From: JBFWIW01 sp050253535
Lineage (GTDB): Bacteria > Bacillota > Clostridia > Oscillospirales > Oscillospiraceae
Reading direction: 5' to 3'
Assembly: GCA_050253535.1 (NCBI GenBank)
Contig: JBFWIW010000096.1
Span: forward strand, 1 to 6,838
Length of the DNA stretch: 6,838 nucleotides
Shown one piece after another: positions 5,438 through 6,838 of this stretch. Each line of letters opens with the position of its first letter. Position 1 is the stretch's first letter. Below the pieces are notes generated by a model. That model saw nothing but the letters and a program-made list of their open reading frames with translations, had not been told where the DNA came from and searched no databases. The position numbers and the translations under genes were made by a program.

Positions 5438-6155
5438 AGCATACCTTTATCCGTATTCGGCTGACGAGGCGCGGCGGCTGGGCGAGATTAATGAGTGGCG
5501 CGAGAGCTACAGGTTGAATAAGGCCTGCAAGGAAGCCATTGAGGAAGCAATTCGCAATAACTTCGACGGTATGCACCTTAACGCCGACTGTGCCAAAAGC
5601 GTCCTTGAGGAATACGGCTTCAAGCGCGTTAATTACGTTCTTGCCAACACGCTTCAGCGTCTCGATTGGGACGGCAGGTTCAGCGGCGCCAACAAGGAAT
5701 GGGCAAAAGGTTCGTACATCCCGCACGACAAGGAGCATAATCGTGACTTTGTCGTCGGCTCGCACCCCGCCGTCCTCGACGGCTTTATTAATCAGGCCCG
5801 GAGAGCGTATGACGCGCTGGGACTGTTTGAGCACAAGCAGTGCGAGGCGGATTCCAGGGAGCGGGACTACGAGGGAAAGGTGCTTGTTATATCTCCGAAT
5901 ATTCTCAAGGAGAGCGCCTGGAGCGGTGAGAATCAGCTGTGGCTGGCGACGGGCGGCTTCGGCTGTAATCCGGACAGCTCCGGCAGAGCGGTGTTCGCGA
6001 CCTGCCTTTTGGACGGTGAAAAAACCCGGTGGAATCGAAGCGATTTCGTCGGCATACTCAAGGACGAGTATTTGCCCGAGTGGGCGCGGGAAAAGCTGGA
6101 GCAGCTAACCGCCCAACAAAACGACGCGCAGCAAATGAACGGAATGGAAATGTAA
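5430..6155 (+). CDS. DUF3849 domain protein of conjugative elements
   Basis: This soluble protein of 241 residues has an N-terminal part, YLYPYSADEARRLGEINEWR (5-24), then NKACKEAIEEAI, FDGMHL, YVLANTLQ, DWDGRFS and FVVGSHPAVLDGFI (108-120). These match the DUF3849 family as I know it from ICEs of gut Clostridia. A second part, about 146-225 (KVLVISPNILKES, NQLWLATGGFGCNPDSSGRA, TRWNRSDFVGIL, YLPEWAREKLEQL), looks like a separate small domain often joined to it. The tail is Gln/Asn/Met-rich. Biochemical function is unknown. The start at 5430 is set by GGAGG (5416-5420) nine bases upstream and overlaps the end of the preceding gene by eight bases, indicating coupled translation. The same frame is open to base 5370, but those 20 codons precede the ribosome-binding site and lack the family's start. 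Context points to an accessory or regulatory element protein. Confidence 0.85.
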   Translation: MNEAYLYPYSADEARRLGEINEWRESYRLNKACKEAIEEAIRNNFDGMHLNADCAKSVLEEYGFKRVNYVLANTLQRLDWDGRFSGANKEWAKGSYIPHDKEHNRDFVVGSHPAVLDGFINQARRAYDALGLFEHKQCEADSRERDYEGKVLVISPNILKESAWSGENQLWLATGGFGCNPDSSGRAVFATCLLDGEKTRWNRSDFVGILKDEYLPEWAREKLEQLTAQQNDAQQMNGMEM

Positions 6156-6182
6156 TATCGACAAAGAAAGGAATTACAAAAC

Positions 6183-6590
6183 ATGAGCAAAAACACAAAA
6201 CCCGCCGTGGCTCCCAAGTCCTTGGAAGAACGGACGCAGGCAAACGGCTATCCCGTAAAGTACGATGTGCGGATATATGACTTCAAAGCCTCCGGCACAC
6301 AAAGGGCGACGGCCAATGTGAACATCAACGGCGCCTTCGCCATGCGCGGATTCCGCGTCATGGAGGGTACGAACGGACTGTTTGTGTCCATGCCCAGCGT
6401 CAAGGTCAAGGACGGCTATAAAGACATCTGCTTCCCTTGCACCAAGGAGGCCAGAGCCGAATTTGATAAGGCGGTTATCGACGCTTACCGGCAGGAGCTT
6501 TCGCAGCTTCAGAAAACGGGCGAGCAGCAGGCGCCTCCAAGCCAAAGCCCTCAACAGGAGCAGAGGCATCCGGCAATGAGCGGGATGTAG
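6183..6590 (+). CDS. SpoVG-family nucleic-acid-binding protein
   Basis: The protein has 135 residues. The core (about 26-105) follows SpoVG closely: KYDVRIYDF, a beta strand ATANVNINGAFAMRGFRVME, the signature GTNGLFVSMPSVKVKDGYKD (62-81), then a C-terminal helix (EARAEFDKAVIDAYRQEL). SpoVG proteins bind DNA and RNA and affect septation, sporulation and virulence genes in Firmicutes. The chromosomal protein is usually near 90-100 residues; this one has an extra N-terminal stretch (1-25) and a Gln/Pro-rich tail (113-135), so it is probably an element-borne paralogue acting on element transcripts or DNA, which is inference. AGAAAGGA (6165-6172) stands about ten bases before the ATG. It lies 27 bases after the DUF3849 gene, likely in the same transcript, and before a strong hairpin. 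Confidence 0.92.
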   Translation: MSKNTKPAVAPKSLEERTQANGYPVKYDVRIYDFKASGTQRATANVNINGAFAMRGFRVMEGTNGLFVSMPSVKVKDGYKDICFPCTKEARAEFDKAVIDAYRQELSQLQKTGEQQAPPSQSPQQEQRHPAMSGM

Positions 6591-6611
6591 CGCGCCGGCA
6601 ATAATTATCAA

Positions 6612-6642
6612 TCGAGGCCGCGGAGAAAATCTGCGGCCTCGA
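6612..6642 (+). promoter_or_regulatory. Strong hairpin without U-run between the SpoVG-family and DUF3852-like genes
   Basis: TCGAGGCCGC (6612-6621) pairs perfectly with GCGGCCTCGA (6633-6642). Three further pairs (6622-6624 with 6630-6632, one G-U) close a GAAAA loop. The bases after it (AGCATTAACG) are not U-rich on either strand, so it is not a convincing intrinsic terminator. An RNA-stability or processing element that sets different levels for the flanking genes is plausible, as is a decayed terminator. Confidence 0.6.
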
Positions 6643-6665
6643 AGCATTAACGAAAGGCGGCTTAT

Positions 6666-6838
6666 ATGAGCAACAAAAAACTTGTCATCTTTTTAAGCAT
6701 GGCGCTGATTGTAACCGCACTGCTCGGAACAAACGCTCTCGCGGCCGGAACCGGCGACGTTGCCGGCGCTATCGAGGGCACATGGAGCGACGCTTCCGTG
6801 CAGATCAAGACCGTAGTGAACAACGTGGTATTCCCCGC
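6666..6838 (+). CDS. DUF3852-like small secreted protein, candidate VirB2/TrbC-type pilin (3' partial)
   Basis: Only the first 57 residues are in the window. They comprise a signal peptide (MSNKK, hydrophobic core LVIFLSMALIVTALLG, then ALA at 24-26) and the start of the mature part, GDVAGAIEGTWSDASVQIKT, followed by VVNNVVFP. This matches my memory of DUF3852 proteins of clostridial ICEs, which continue with two membrane helices and resemble VirB2/TrbC conjugative pilins. The family link rests on the short GAIEGTW...VVNNVVFP segment; the second half, which would decide it, is outside the window. AAAGG (6653-6657) is eight bases before the ATG. If correct, this is the first gene of the conjugative type IV secretion cluster to the right. 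Confidence 0.72.
   Translation, partial: MSNKKLVIFLSMALIVTALLGTNALAAGTGDVAGAIEGTWSDASVQIKTVVNNVVFP

Noticed and set aside
5539..6108. 189-codon open frame on the plus strand in a second frame
   Set aside because: It lies wholly inside the DUF3849 gene and is Ser/Arg/Thr-rich in the manner of out-of-frame translation of GC-rich DNA.
6612..6642. Calling the hairpin after the SpoVG-family gene a rho-independent terminator
   Set aside because: The stem is strong, but there is no U-run after it on the + strand and no clear one on the - strand.
6174..6647. 157-codon open frame on the minus strand
   Set aside because: It lies opposite the clear SpoVG-family gene, and its composition reflects the complement of that gene; no family pattern is seen.

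Overview
The window looks like part of an integrative and conjugative element (ICE) from a moderately GC-rich Clostridia-type Firmicute (Oscillospirales-like). This is inferred from strong GGAGG ribosome-binding sites, tightly packed co-directional genes, a SpoVG-family gene, and families (DUF4320-like, DUF3849, DUF3852-like) that I know mainly from conjugative elements of gut Clostridia. Every supported gene is on the + strand. No rRNA, tRNA, CRISPR, insertion sequence or attachment site is visible. No gene-free stretch exceeds 132 bases.

Left block (1-3810): surface appendage and secreted proteins. Two TadE/pseudopilin-like membrane proteins (the first cut by the window edge) and a minimal A24 prepilin peptidase follow each other with 4-base ATGA overlaps. 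Two signal-peptide proteins come next: a copper-amine-oxidase-N 'stalk' domain protein and a Ser/Thr/Gly-rich protein with one InlB-B-like repeat. This resembles the end of a Tad-type pilus operon plus extracellular cargo.

Junction (3811-3997): two hairpins, each capped by a GAAA tetraloop. The second is followed by a U-rich run and is a convincing intrinsic terminator. Next comes a 20-codon leader ORF with its own ribosome-binding site. It contains a Pro-Pro-Pro-Gly stretch, can fold over the ribosome-binding site of the next gene, and overlaps that gene's GTG start.

Right block (3998-6838): a D12-class adenine-N6 DNA methyltransferase; a protein with two AbrB-like segments separated by a six-cysteine cluster of mirror-symmetric spacing; a DUF3849 protein; a SpoVG-family protein; a strong hairpin without a U-run; and the start of a small secreted protein resembling DUF3852, a candidate VirB2-like pilin of the element's type IV secretion system. 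The first three are translationally linked (RBS inside the upstream gene, or overlapping reading frames).

Taken together, the left block would build or process a pilus and display surface proteins. The right block would carry element DNA modification, regulatory or nucleic-acid-binding proteins, and the beginning of the conjugation apparatus. Family names come from recognising sequence patterns by eye; no database search was possible.
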